Part shown: positions 1-8,934 of the stretch, piece after piece | How the letters are laid out: every line of letters starts with the position of its first letter | How positions within the stretch are numbered: position 1 is the stretch's first letter | DNA from: Hyphomicrobium sp. 12-62-95 | GTDB taxonomy: Bacteria > Pseudomonadota > Alphaproteobacteria > Rhizobiales > Hyphomicrobiaceae | Reading direction: 5' to 3' | Assembly (NCBI GenBank): GCA_002279935.1 | Contig: NCCZ01000003.1 | Location: forward strand, 120,001-184,000 | DNA length: 64,000 bases | The notes under the pieces: generated by a model | What the model was told of the DNA's origin: nothing | The model's database searches: none | The model's input: only the letters and a program-made list of their open reading frames with translations | Made by a program: the position numbers and the translations under genes

Positions 1-130
1 TGATGCCCTCGCGGTTCAAGCCAAAACCTTCGAAGACGCCATTGCCCTTCTCAACATCGACGGCGTCGCCATCCTCGGCTCCGACAGCCTCGACGCGCCG
101 GAGAAAGTCACCGGCGGAGACAAAGGCTGA
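1..130 (+). CDS. C-terminal end of an unidentified protein (partial)
   Basis: An open frame enters from the left edge (first full codon at base 2) and stops with TGA at 128-130, giving 42 residues that end in GGDKG. It ends 8 nt before the GTG of the di-haem oxidoreductase, so the two are probably cotranscribed. Genes just upstream of such oxidoreductases are often imelysin-family (EfeO-like) periplasmic proteins, and the short tail with ILGSDSL followed by an acidic/Gly end is compatible with that. The fragment is too short to identify, so imelysin is a guess from context. Confidence 0.4.
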   Translation, partial: DALAVQAKTFEDAIALLNIDGVAILGSDSLDAPEKVTGGDKG

Positions 131-138
131 GAACGCCC

Positions 139-1668
139 GTGCCCAATCGCCCTCTCCTCATCGGTCTGGCCGCGCTGGCTCCGCTTGCCCTCGGCGCGGT
201 TGTCAGCAGTGCGGCCGAACCCACGGCGCCGACTGATCAGCTCATCATCGAAGCGCCAAGCGCGCGCATCCTAGAACTCGCCGCGCAATCCAAGCTTGAG
301 CCCGGCGAAGAAAGCCCAGGCGGCGGCGCCACCACGCGCCGTAGCCGCGTCAATCGCGACGCCTTCTCGCAGCCCTCGCAAGGCATCAGTTTCGAGAACG
401 AAGGCCGCTTCCGCATCGGCAACTCCATCTTCCGCAAGCTCTGGGTGACACCACCCGCGTCAACCGACTCCAGCGACGGCCTCGGCCCGCTCTACAACGC
501 CCGCGGCTGCCAGAACTGCCACTTGAAGGACGGCCGCGGCACGCCGCCCACCGCAAATTTCCCCGGCGACACCGCCGTCTCAATGTTCCTGCGCCTCTCG
601 ATCCTCCCCGAGACCGAAGAGCACAAAAAGCAGCTCGCCGAACGCCGCATCAATGTCATCCCCGAGCCGACCTATGGCCACCAACTGCAAAACCATTCAG
701 TGCAGGGCGTGCCGATCGAAGGCCACATGCGGATCGACTACACGGATAAACCCGTGCAACTCGCTAACGGCACCACCGTCACACTCCGCGAGCCCAAATA
801 CTCCGTCACCGATCTCGGCTACGGCCCGCTGCATCCCAAGACGATGATCTCGCCCCGCGTCGCCCCGCAGATGATCGGCCTTGGCCTCCTCGAAGCAATC
901 CCGGAAGCCACCATCCGCGCCGCCGCCGATCCCGACGACAAGAACGGCGACGGCATTTCCGGCCGCGTCAACGAAGTCTGGTCGAACGAACACGGCAAAC
1001 CGATGCTCGGCCGCTTCGGCTGGAAGGCCGGCAACGCCACTGTGGCCCAACAGAGCGCGGAAGCCTTCTCAGGCGACATTGGAATCTCAAACCCGATGTT
1101 TCCTGCTGGCTCGGGAGAATGCACCCCCGCGCAAAAAGTCTGCATCGACGCGCCCCACGGCGACAGCCCGCGCCAGGACGGCCACGAGATCGGACGCGAA
1201 CTCTTCGATCTCGTCGTCTTCTATTCGCAAAACTTAGCCGTCCCACCGCGCCGCCGCCCAGACGATCCGCCGACGCTCGCCGGCAAGACGCTCTTCAACT
1301 CCATCGGCTGCGCGTCCTGCCATACGCCAACCCACACCACCGGCAGTGTGCCGGATCAGCCCCATCTCTCAAATCAAAAGATCTGGCCCTATACGGACTT
1401 ACTCTTGCATGACATGGGCGAAGGCCTCGCCGACAATCGCCCCGAAGGCGATGCCGACGGCCGCGAATGGCGCACACCGCCACTATGGGGCCTCGGGCTC
1501 ACCGGCGCCGTCAGCCGCAACACAAACTTCCTCCACGACGGCCGCGCCCGCACCATCGAGGAAGCGATTCTCTGGCACGGCGGCGAAGCACAAAAGTCTC
1601 GCGACGCTTACGCCAACCTTTCCCGCGAAGAGCGCGATGCGCTGCTTGCCTTTGTAAAATCGCTCTAA
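139..1668 (+). CDS. Di-haem oxidoreductase (putative thiol oxidoreductase, COG3488-like)
   Basis: A 509-residue exported c-type cytochrome. It starts at GTG 139 with a hydrophobic signal peptide (residues 1 to about 26, ending near SSAAEP). There are two CxxCH haem motifs, CQNCH at about residue 127 and CASCH at about 395, as expected for the di-haem family related to bacterial cytochrome c peroxidases. The segment NTNFLHDGRARTIEEAILWH near the C-terminus is also typical of these enzymes. The family usually sits with imelysins in iron-related operons, and the next gene here is a siderophore receptor, which fits an iron-acquisition role. The true substrate of the family is not settled. Confidence 0.88.
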   Translation: MPNRPLLIGLAALAPLALGAVVSSAAEPTAPTDQLIIEAPSARILELAAQSKLEPGEESPGGGATTRRSRVNRDAFSQPSQGISFENEGRFRIGNSIFRKLWVTPPASTDSSDGLGPLYNARGCQNCHLKDGRGTPPTANFPGDTAVSMFLRLSILPETEEHKKQLAERRINVIPEPTYGHQLQNHSVQGVPIEGHMRIDYTDKPVQLANGTTVTLREPKYSVTDLGYGPLHPKTMISPRVAPQMIGLGLLEAIPEATIRAAADPDDKNGDGISGRVNEVWSNEHGKPMLGRFGWKAGNATVAQQSAEAFSGDIGISNPMFPAGSGECTPAQKVCIDAPHGDSPRQDGHEIGRELFDLVVFYSQNLAVPPRRRPDDPPTLAGKTLFNSIGCASCHTPTHTTGSVPDQPHLSNQKIWPYTDLLLHDMGEGLADNRPEGDADGREWRTPPLWGLGLTGAVSRNTNFLHDGRARTIEEAILWHGGEAQKSRDAYANLSREERDALLAFVKSL

Positions 1669-1778
1669 AGAAGCGCCCGCTCGAACGTTGCAGAAATGCG
1701 TCACGCGTGCGCCAATTGTTGATCGGCACTTTCAGGAAAAGCCATAATGACTGGAGAATCCCGACAGAATCAGTCCAC

Positions 1779-1795
1779 TTTACAATAGTTGTAAA
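1779..1795. promoter_or_regulatory. Perfect 7-3-7 palindrome upstream of the TonB receptor, candidate iron-regulator operator
   Basis: TTTACAA, spacer TAG, TTGTAAA: a perfect 17-bp inverted repeat about 120 bp before the receptor ATG, in a locally AT-rich stretch. Spacing and outer TTTA/TAAA bases resemble alphaproteobacterial iron boxes (Irr-type ICE motif TTTAGAA-N-TTCTAAA or Fur-like sites), although the inner bases differ. The symmetry is seen directly; the identity of the regulator is inferred from the downstream gene. Confidence 0.5.
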
Positions 1796-1916
1796 TCATC
1801 GCCTTTGACAGCTGCGTGATGCCTTGCTGAAAAGATCACGCCGCCATCGCGGCACCGTCCGGCCTAGCCGGACGCCTGATCTCGAGACCTTGAATCTCGA
1901 CCATTGGGGGTATCCA

Positions 1917-4307
1917 ATGTCACGCATCGTTCGCGCCGCAGTTCCGTCTGCCAATCCGTCTAATCGCTCAACCGTTCGTGCCACGCTGATCGCGTCGGTG
2001 TCGTTTGGCGCACTCCTGCTATCAACCGCCGCCTTCGCGCAGGAAAGCCAATCTCCTCCTCCGGGATCCGAGCCTGTACTCCCTGAAGTCGAGGTGATCA
2101 CACCGGCTGATGAACCTGCGCAGGCCGCGCCCAAACCTGCTGCACCCAAGCCGTCCGCCCAGGCGAAGACAAAGCCGAAAGCCGCCGCCAAAAAGCCGGC
2201 CCAGGCCCCGTCACCCATTCCCGATGTCGTTGCCCCCGACGACGCCGGCCCCGTCGCCGCAGCCGAAGGTGCACCATCAGGCCCAGGCTCTGATGCGCCA
2301 GGCGTGCCGGGTACCGGAACCACGGGCATCGACGGCTACATCGCAACCGGCACATCCACCGCTACGAAGACCAACACGCCCTTGAAGAACATCCCGCAAG
2401 CCATCACTGTCATCACGAAGGAACAGGCCGAAGACCGCGGCAGCCAGACCGTCGGTGAAGCGCTGCGCTATGTCCCCGGCGTCGCGGTTGCGCAAGGCGA
2501 AGGCCATCGCGACCAGATCACCATTCGCGGCCAGAACACGACAGCCGACTTTTTCGTCGATGGCGTACGCGACGACATCGAATATTACCGCGATCTCTAT
2601 AACGTCGAAGCGATCGAAGTCCTGAAGGGCCCGGCAGCGATGACGTTCGGCCGTGGCGGCGGCGGCGGCGTGGTCAACCGCGTGACCAAGAAGGCCGATG
2701 GCGAGCGCGTGCGTGAAGTCACCGCTTCGACCGGCTCATTCGAGCGCGCCCGCACCACCATCGACGTCGGCGACAAAATCTCACCAGACGCCGCCTTCCG
2801 CCTCAACGCCATGTACGAGAATTCGGAAAACTTCCGCGATTTCTTCGAACTCGAGCGCTACGGCATCAATCCCACGCTGGCCTTCCGCCCCGCCGACAGC
2901 ACCAAGATCTCGCTCAGCTACGAGTACTACAAAGACGAGCGCACCGTTGATCGTGGCGTTCCCTCTTTCAATGGCAGCCCATCACGCGGACCCATCGAGG
3001 CCTTCTTCGGCAACCCTGACGCGAGCCAGGCCGATTTCGGAGGCCACACAGCCACCGCCACGCTCGAACATCGCTTCGACAACGGCGTCAATGTCCGCAA
3101 CCACACGTTCCTCGCCACCTATGACAAGGTCTATGCAAACATCTTCGCCAATGGTCCCGTGATCGGTGGCAATGTCGCGCTTGGCGGCTACATCAACGGC
3201 ACCGAACGCGACACCTTCGTCAACCAAACCGATGTAACGTTTCGCTGGGACATGGGGCAAGGCATTCGCCACACGCTCCTCGCCGGCACTGAATTCTCGT
3301 ATCAAGAGACCGATAACTTCCGCAACAATCCCACGTTCCCGCCGGGCTCTACGCCGGTACCGTTTGCAAATCCGACGACGTTCGCCACGATCCCATTCAA
3401 TGTGTTTGCGCGCGATTGGCACACCGAAGTCGAGACCCAGAGCGTCTACACGCAAGATCAGCTCGAAATCACGAAGTACTTCGAACTGATCGGCGGCCTC
3501 CGCTTTGACCGCTTCGACGTTGGCTTCGACGGCCGTACCGCCGGTGTCAATGGCGGGAATCCGCAGAGCCTGAATCGCGTCGACGAAGTCTGGTCGCATC
3601 GCGTCGGGGCCGTTTTCAAACCCACCGAAACCGCCTCGATCTACATCGCCACGTCAAACTCGTTTCTGCCCGGTGCTGGAGACCAGTTCGGCAACCTCGC
3701 AGCCGCCGGCGGCGTCTCAGGCGACAACCTCGAACCGGAAGAATTCCAAAACGACGAAATCGGCTTCAAGTGGGAAATCGCGCCCCGCCTGTTCTTCAAT
3801 GGTGCGATGTTCAGGCTCGACCGGTCCAATCAGATCATCACCGCTGGACCGCAGATCGGCCAGCAAGTCGGCCTGACAAGAACGGAAGGCGGCGAACTCT
3901 CGCTGACCGGCTTCGTGACCAAAGACTGGCAGATCTCGGCCAGCTGGGGCCATCAAATCGCGCGCGTCGTGGAAGCCGCGCCGGCAAATGTCGGCAAGGA
4001 TGTGCCGTTCGTTCCTGAGAACATCTATGCGCTCTGGAACCGCTACCAAGTCCTGCCTTGGTTCGGAGCCGGTCTCGGCATCATCCACCAGGATTCGAGC
4101 TTCGCGGAGTTGAATAATAGAGTCGAACTGCCGTCCTTCACCCGCGTCGATGCCGCCTTCTTCTTCGACATCAACGAGAACTGGCAAGCCCAGGTCAACG
4201 TCGAGAACATCTTCGACGAAGTGTATTACCCATCGGCGCACAACAATAACAACATCAGCCCGGGCTCTCCGCGCGCCGCCTACGTGACAGTCAAAGCCAA
4301 CTTCTAG
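1917..4307 (+). CDS. TonB-dependent catecholate siderophore receptor (Fiu-like)
   Basis: Outer-membrane ferric-siderophore importer, 796 residues from ATG 1917, which follows GGGGGT; an in-frame upstream extension to 1824 is less likely. The signal peptide ends after residue 41 (AAFA/QE). A Pro/Lys/Ala-rich linker of about 100 residues follows, then the plug domain (about 155-260) with PLKNIPQAITVITKEQ, IRGQNTTADFFVDGVRD and LKGPAAMTFGRGGGGG, all characteristic of the Fiu/CirA-type siderophore receptors. The rest is the beta-barrel, ending in the classical aromatic residue (VTVKANF). The long charged linker before the plug is unusual in length. The perfect palindrome upstream suggests iron repression. 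The receptor class is secure; the actual ligand is not known. Confidence 0.93.
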   Translation: MSRIVRAAVPSANPSNRSTVRATLIASVSFGALLLSTAAFAQESQSPPPGSEPVLPEVEVITPADEPAQAAPKPAAPKPSAQAKTKPKAAAKKPAQAPSPIPDVVAPDDAGPVAAAEGAPSGPGSDAPGVPGTGTTGIDGYIATGTSTATKTNTPLKNIPQAITVITKEQAEDRGSQTVGEALRYVPGVAVAQGEGHRDQITIRGQNTTADFFVDGVRDDIEYYRDLYNVEAIEVLKGPAAMTFGRGGGGGVVNRVTKKADGERVREVTASTGSFERARTTIDVGDKISPDAAFRLNAMYENSENFRDFFELERYGINPTLAFRPADSTKISLSYEYYKDERTVDRGVPSFNGSPSRGPIEAFFGNPDASQADFGGHTATATLEHRFDNGVNVRNHTFLATYDKVYANIFANGPVIGGNVALGGYINGTERDTFVNQTDVTFRWDMGQGIRHTLLAGTEFSYQETDNFRNNPTFPPGSTPVPFANPTTFATIPFNVFARDWHTEVETQSVYTQDQLEITKYFELIGGLRFDRFDVGFDGRTAGVNGGNPQSLNRVDEVWSHRVGAVFKPTETASIYIATSNSFLPGAGDQFGNLAAAGGVSGDNLEPEEFQNDEIGFKWEIAPRLFFNGAMFRLDRSNQIITAGPQIGQQVGLTRTEGGELSLTGFVTKDWQISASWGHQIARVVEAAPANVGKDVPFVPENIYALWNRYQVLPWFGAGLGIIHQDSSFAELNNRVELPSFTRVDAAFFFDINENWQAQVNVENIFDEVYYPSAHNNNNISPGSPRAAYVTVKANF

Positions 4308-4328
4308 GTTGGCAGCATCCACCAAACG

Positions 4329-4359
4329 AAAAAGGGCGGGCGCGTCGCCCGGCCTTTTT
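4329..4359 (+). terminator. Rho-independent terminator after the TonB receptor
   Basis: GGGCGGGCG and CGCCCGGCC form a GC-rich hairpin with one imperfect pair, flanked by AAAAA and TTTTT, 22 nt after the receptor stop. The A and T tracts on either side would let it serve the convergent tautomerase gene too. Confidence 0.8.
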
Positions 4360-4414
4360 CTCTATGTCAAAGCGCATCAGGCCGGCTCCCCGGTGGGGGA
4401 GTCGGATGTGCCAA

Positions 4415-4804
4415 TCAAAGCTCCCCCGTCAAAAACTGCGCCCGCCCATGCCCGAACGACCAGTCTTCGTCACTGCACGTCACCATGTTGATCATCACGT
4501 CCGATGGCGCGATCCCGCAGGACTTCTCCAATTCCTCCGCCGCGAGCCGGTAGAACGTCTCTTTCATCTCGCGCGAGCGCGGTCGCGTCGTCACCTGCAC
4601 GAACACAAAGCTCGCCGTCCGCGGAATATCGAGCCCCGTATCCTCCATGATCATCCGCGACCGCGAATGCTCATGCACGATCTGATACCGGTCGCGCTCC
4701 GGCACGCCGAACGCCGCCAGCATCGCCCGGTGCAACGCATCGAGCACAGCCTTCAACTGCTCGTCCGACCGCCCCTCATAAACATCCACCCGCAACAGCG
4801 GCAT
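4415..4804 (-). CDS. Tautomerase family protein (4-OT/MIF-like)
   Basis: A 129-residue protein. I place the start at ATG 4804 because the mature protein must begin with Met-Pro (MPLLRVDVYEG): the N-terminal proline is the catalytic base of the tautomerase superfamily. A longer open frame runs to 4882 but would bury that Pro. SSD-like GTGAGGG precedes the ATG. The pattern DALHRAMLAAFGVPERDRYQ and the C-terminal FGHGRAQFL match the Tautomerase_2-type branch, about twice the length of single 4-OT subunits. The substrate cannot be read from the sequence. Confidence 0.85.
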   Translation of the reverse strand: MPLLRVDVYEGRSDEQLKAVLDALHRAMLAAFGVPERDRYQIVHEHSRSRMIMEDTGLDIPRTASFVFVQVTTRPRSREMKETFYRLAAEELEKSCGIAPSDVMINMVTCSDEDWSFGHGRAQFLTGEL

Positions 4805-4836
4805 CGCACCCTCACTTGTGTGATTTGAGATTAAGC

Positions 4837-4858
4837 CGAAGCAGTCTCTGCTGCTTCG
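4837..4858. other. Perfect 8-bp hairpin in the tautomerase leader
   Basis: CGAAGCAG, loop TCTCTG, CTGCTTCG. It lies 33-54 bp upstream of the tautomerase ATG and could be an operator or a 5'-UTR stem-loop. No U tract follows, so terminator function is unlikely. Confidence 0.4.
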
Positions 4859-4883
4859 ACGGCTGGTGCCACAGAACGACACC

Positions 4884-4961
4884 CCTTCGGCCCGAAGGGC
4901 CAGGAAGCAAGTTCGCGGATTTAGCTACCACCCACTTCGGCCCGAAGAGCCGGGGAGCAAG
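4884..4961. repeat. Two near-identical 28-bp direct repeats with 50-bp spacing
   Basis: Copies at 4884-4911 and 4934-4961 share the core CTTCGGCCCGAAG (itself a 6-1-6 palindrome) followed by RGCCRGGRAGCAAG, with three differences. They lie between the tautomerase gene and tRNA-Ala. Function unknown. The rest of 4805-5019 holds no convincing gene. Confidence 0.55.
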
Positions 4962-5019
4962 GCGACCCGCCGCAAGCGGCGCCCACACGGAGCGCCGGTA
5001 AGGCGCGTGAGTGATAAAA

Positions 5020-5095
<76 letters not shown>

Positions 5096-5250
5096 GATAT
5101 TTCGGGTCTTTTAAGACCTGGGTAGGGTGGCCGGCGACCTTGGACAGGCCGCGACCGTTGCGAGACCCGCTCTCTATTCGCTAACCCGTCAAACTGCAAG
5201 TGCCAAGTCGACGCCGCGCGGGGAAAACAGGACCGCGCGGCTCCGACTCG

Positions 5251-5634
5251 TTAAACTTCTTCTTCGCCCTCGGCGACCGGTCCGCCGATGATGTTCGACA
5301 CGTCGCCGCCCTCTTCCTCTTCCGGTTCCAGGAAGGTCTCGTCGTCGTCGGCCGGAATATCTTCCGCCTCCTCGATATCGACCAGCGCCTCGTCGCCCTC
5401 GACCTCCGACGCGGCTTCCGGCGCCAGTTCCTTGTCGGCAACCAGCTCCTTCTTGGCCTTGCGCGGCTTCTCGTCGATCATCGCCGCCGTGATCGGCACA
5501 GCCGAATGCGCAATCGTGTAGATCGTGCCGCAGATCGGGCAGGAAATCGGATCGCGATTGAGATCGTAGTAGCGCGCGCCGCACTCGTTGCTCTGGCAGG
5601 TGCGCTTGGTCCCGCGCGCAGCTTTTGTCGACAT
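5251..5634 (-). CDS. TIGR02300 family protein (FYDLNRDP zinc-ribbon-like)
   Basis: A 127-residue protein starting at ATG 5634 (MSTKAARGTKR). The N-terminus has the family hallmark CGARYYDLNRDPISCPICG, with two pairs of cysteines likely to bind a metal; the C-terminal two-thirds is strongly acidic, ending GEEEV. The family is of unknown function and nearly confined to Alphaproteobacteria, where it is typically encoded next to and divergent from aroA, exactly as here. An in-frame extension upstream to 5682 is not needed. Confidence 0.9.
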   Translation of the reverse strand: MSTKAARGTKRTCQSNECGARYYDLNRDPISCPICGTIYTIAHSAVPITAAMIDEKPRKAKKELVADKELAPEAASEVEGDEALVDIEEAEDIPADDDETFLEPEEEEGGDVSNIIGGPVAEGEEEV

Positions 5635-5885
5635 GGACAACCCCGGGAATGAAATGGAAGGAAGGGGGGATGCCACAGCCACCGGCGGCTGTCAAAAGCA
5701 ATTCCCACCACATGCAACCCCGCCGCATCCCCGGCCCGCCCAGATAGCAACCAAGACAGCGAGCCGGGCGGCGCGGCCCCCACCGTTGACAACCCCCGCG
5801 CCAGGGGGTCTATCCGCCTCCGGAAACCACTTTTGCTGGGAATCCGCCGTTCAGGCTGGGCCCGGACCGACCAAAGGAACGGCAC

Positions 5886-7229
5886 GTGTCGAAATCCAGC
5901 GCACATGGCGCAAATCCCGCCCCGCTGACCGCGGTGAAGGCCTCCAACCCCCTCACCGGCACCCTCCGCGTTCCCGGCGACAAGTCGATTTCCCACCGCG
6001 CCCTGATGTTCGGAGCCCTCGCCACCGGCAAAACCACCATCAAAGGCCTGCTCGAAGCCGAAGACGTTCTGAACACGGCCAAAGCCGTCACAGCGCTGGG
6101 CACCCCGGCCACCAAGTCCGGCGACACCTGGACCGTGCTCGGCCGCGGCACGGGCGGCCTCAAGCAACCTGACGGCCCGATCGACTTCGGCAACTCTGGC
6201 ACCGGCACCCGCCTGATGATGGGCGTCGTCGCCGGCCAAGACATCACCGTCACAATGATGGGCGATGCATCCTTATCCCGCCGTCCCATGGGCCGCGTGC
6301 TGAAGCCGCTCCGCCAGATGGGTCTGCTGACGCGCGAAGACCGCGACACGCTTCCCCTCACCGTCGAGGGCTCGTCGCACCTTGTTCCCATCGAATACGT
6401 TTTGCCCGTTCCCTCCGCGCAGGTGAAGAGCGCCATCCTCATTGCGGGTCTCATGGCCGCTGGCGAAACCACCGTCATCGAAAAAGAACCCACCCGCGAT
6501 CACACCGAACGCATGTTGCGCTACTTCGGCGCCCAAGTAGAAACCGAAGTGCGCGACGGCCTCACGCGCATCACCGTCCATGGTGACGCCGAACTTGAAG
6601 GCCGCGACGTCGTCGTCCCGGGCGATCCCTCGTCCGCCGCCTTCCTTATCTGTGCAGCACTCCTCGTCCCCGGCTCCGGCGTCACCGTCGAAGGCGTGCT
6701 CGTCAACGAAACCCGCACCGGCCTCTACACGACGCTGAAGGAAATGGGCGCCGACATCGTCTTCCTCAATGAACGCGAAGAAGGCGGCGAACCGATCGCC
6801 GACATCCGCGCCCGCTATTCCAAGCTGAAAGGCGTCCACGTCCCCGCCGCGCGCGCCCCCTCAATGATCGACGAATATCCCGTGCTCGCAGCTATCGCCG
6901 GCTTCGCGCACGGAGACACCCGCATGGATGGCCTCGCCGAATTGAAGGTGAAAGAAAGCGACCGCCTCGCCGCCACGGCAGCCGGTCTCGCAGCAAATGG
7001 CGTCCGCGCCACCGTCGACGGCGACACGCTCATCGTCCATGGCACCGGTGAAGTCGCGGGCGGCGGCACCGTCGCCACGCATCTCGATCACCGCATCGCC
7101 ATGGCGTTTCTGACCATGGGGCTTGCCAGCGACAAGCCCGTCACCGTGGACGACACGGCCATGATCGCAACCAGCTTCCCCGAATTCCGCGGCCTCATGG
7201 AACGCCTCGGCGCCAGCTATAGAAGCTGA
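5886..7229 (+). CDS. aroA: 3-phosphoshikimate 1-carboxyvinyltransferase (EPSP synthase)
   Basis: Sixth step of the shikimate pathway, joining phosphoenolpyruvate to shikimate-3-phosphate. 447 residues from GTG 5886. Motifs are those of the class II (Agrobacterium CP4-like) branch: [20 protein letters not shown] near residue 30, [34 protein letters not shown] and [14 protein letters not shown]. The phosphate-loop reads FGNSGTG, with Gly105 where the glyphosate-insensitive CP4 enzyme has Ala. The divergent TIGR02300 neighbour is standard, but cmk, often the next gene, lies about 8.2 kb downstream. Confidence 0.97.
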   Translation: MSKSSAHGANPAPLTAVKASNPLTGTLRVPGDKSISHRALMFGALATGKTTIKGLLEAEDVLNTAKAVTALGTPATKSGDTWTVLGRGTGGLKQPDGPIDFGNSGTGTRLMMGVVAGQDITVTMMGDASLSRRPMGRVLKPLRQMGLLTREDRDTLPLTVEGSSHLVPIEYVLPVPSAQVKSAILIAGLMAAGETTVIEKEPTRDHTERMLRYFGAQVETEVRDGLTRITVHGDAELEGRDVVVPGDPSSAAFLICAALLVPGSGVTVEGVLVNETRTGLYTTLKEMGADIVFLNEREEGGEPIADIRARYSKLKGVHVPAARAPSMIDEYPVLAAIAGFAHGDTRMDGLAELKVKESDRLAATAAGLAANGVRATVDGDTLIVHGTGEVAGGGTVATHLDHRIAMAFLTMGLASDKPVTVDDTAMIATSFPEFRGLMERLGASYRS

Positions 7230-7241
7230 CGCACCGCGCGA

Positions 7242-7853
7242 TTACTCGAATTCACTTGAATAGCCCGGCCAGGCATCGCCGGCGTCAAAATCTCGTTCGC
7301 GCGTTGCCGCGCTCTCCGCCGCCGACCACGATGAGGCTCGCGCACTTCGCCCACTCGGGCTCGCCGCACCCGCGACCTGCGATCCGGCAAAGCACTGCCG
7401 GATATGAGCGCACCGGTCATCGCCCGACGGATGCGTTTCCGTCGCCGGCCCTGCGAACGACCGGCACACCGCATCGATATCGCTCGACTTCAGCCAGCCT
7501 TCGCGCGCGCCCGATTGCGCCGCCATGCAATCCGCGCCGAATTCGTCCGGCCCGGTCACCTCGTGCGCGCACTCATGTTTGAAGATGAACATGCGCACGG
7601 GCGCCGGCTGCCGGTTCAACAAAAACGGATTGAGGTAGAGCCCCTCGCCCGGCACCGACATGCCTTCGGTCGGCATCTCATTGTCCATATAAACGGGTGT
7701 CTCGCCGCATCGCATCGCGCGCCCGGCAATGGTCACGGTCAAACCATCGGTTGGAATGCTGTCGGCTGTGGCCTGCGAAATCACGTGCATCGAAAGGCAC
7801 ACCATCGCCGCCGTGAGCATCAGACCAAGCGCCGCGCGAGACCGCATCATCAT
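7242..7853 (-). CDS. Exported small HExxH protein, putative metallopeptidase-like
   Basis: A 203-residue protein starting at the first of three consecutive ATGs (7853), preceded by GGAAAGG; the frame is open further upstream to 7961 without a better start. A signal peptide covers about the first 30 residues (RAALGLMLTAAMVCLS... ATA). The core is FIFKHECAHEVTGPDEFGAD: an HExxH zinc motif followed 10 residues later by an Asp/Glu, a spacing seen in gluzincin/metzincin-like small domains. Two later cysteines (DDRCAHIRQC) could pair. I recognise the motif but no named family. Convergent with aroA (12 bp apart). Confidence 0.65.
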   Translation of the reverse strand: MMMRSRAALGLMLTAAMVCLSMHVISQATADSIPTDGLTVTIAGRAMRCGETPVYMDNEMPTEGMSVPGEGLYLNPFLLNRQPAPVRMFIFKHECAHEVTGPDEFGADCMAAQSGAREGWLKSSDIDAVCRSFAGPATETHPSGDDRCAHIRQCFAGSQVAGAASPSGRSARASSWSAAESAATRERDFDAGDAWPGYSSEFE

Positions 7854-8164
7854 CCGCAAGCCTTTCCAATTTTGGAGTGCACCCAAGGTGGCCGACATTG
7901 TGCACGCGTTATGGCAGCGAGCGGGCCATTCGAAGACGATTGCGCACCTAAAAATTCGCACGTGTACGCGACCTCAGTTCACGCACATCCATGCCGCGCG
8001 ATGGCGCCACCGGACCCGTGCAGCACCACGTTCTCGCAAGCTGGTTTACATCTCGCACAGGTGCACCGCGCACGTTTGCGCGCCCCCCCGACCCCTCACC
8101 CGATCGTTTCCGCCATGCCCCTCTGCCTCCCGCCGAAAGCCCCGCCGCGTCTGACCCCTTGTAA

Positions 8165-8186
8165 ACATACCAACCAGTTGGTATGT
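8165..8186. promoter_or_regulatory. TetR-type operator: perfect 10-2-10 palindrome
   Basis: ACATACCAAC, spacer CA, GTTGGTATGT, 135 bp upstream of the TetR-family gene; a further half-site GGTATGT follows directly at 8190-8196. The length and arm sequence are typical of TetR/AcrR autoregulatory operators. It sits between the divergent HExxH gene and the TetR operon. The rest of the 467-bp gap (7854-8320) shows no convincing gene. Confidence 0.75.
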
Positions 8187-8320
8187 AAAGGTATGTGCAG
8201 CGTCCATCTCCAGTTCAATTGCGAGGGGAAGCCCCGGCAAAACGGCAAGCTGGGCGCTTGGCCCTGCTGTTCTTTGGCCGCAAGCCCCGCTGCTCCCCGT
8301 TTTAGGACCCATCCCCGCCC

Positions 8321-8923
8321 ATGGCGCGCCCGCCTGCTGCCCGCATCAAACTTCTCGACGCCGCCGTCGCGCTCATCCGCGCTAAAGGCTATGCCGCCAC
8401 CACGGTCGATGACCTGTGCGCCGCAGCTGGCGTCACAAAGGGCGCCTTCTTCCACCATTTCGCCTCCAAGGACGACCTGGCCGTCGCCGCCGCGAAACAC
8501 TGGTCCGAGGTCACGGGCGCGCTCTTCGCTTCAGCGCCCTACCATCAGCCCGCTGATCCTGTGGAACGCATCCTCGCCTACATCGATTTCCGCAAAGAGC
8601 TGCTGCGTGGCGAGATCTCCGAGTTCACGTGCCTCGCTGGCACCATGCTGCAGGAAGTCCATGCGACCCATGACAACATCCGCAAAGCCTGCGCCGCCTC
8701 AATCACTGATCACGCCGCCACACTCGAGGCCGACATTGCCGCTGCGATGTCTCAACACGGGCTCGACGGAACGTTCACGCCAAAAAGTCTTGCGCTCCAT
8801 ACGCAAGCCGTTCTGCAGGGCGCCTTCATTCTCGCCAAAGCTGAAGGCGGCCCCGCTGTCGCCGCCGAAAGCGTCGATCATCTGAAGCGCTACATCACGA
8901 CCCTGTTCAAAAGCGAAAAGTAA
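8321..8923 (+). CDS. TetR/AcrR family transcriptional regulator
   Basis: A 200-residue regulator. Residues 8-55 form the TetR helix-turn-helix: ARIKLLDAAVALIRAKGYAA, TVDDLCAAAGVTKGAFFHHF and ASKDDL are textbook positions. The C-terminal ligand-binding domain is poorly conserved, as usual. The perfect palindrome at 8165-8186 is its probable binding site, implying autorepression and control of the three co-oriented genes that follow (8935-10723). The inducer is not evident. Confidence 0.92.
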   Translation: MARPPAARIKLLDAAVALIRAKGYAATTVDDLCAAAGVTKGAFFHHFASKDDLAVAAAKHWSEVTGALFASAPYHQPADPVERILAYIDFRKELLRGEISEFTCLAGTMLQEVHATHDNIRKACAASITDHAATLEADIAAAMSQHGLDGTFTPKSLALHTQAVLQGAFILAKAEGGPAVAAESVDHLKRYITTLFKSEK

Positions 8924-8934
8924 GGGAGTTCGCC

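Noticed and set aside
7404..8885. 493-residue plus-strand ORF across the HExxH gene, the TetR operator and tetR
   Set aside because: It runs through a clear regulatory palindrome and a certain TetR gene in another frame; no domain.
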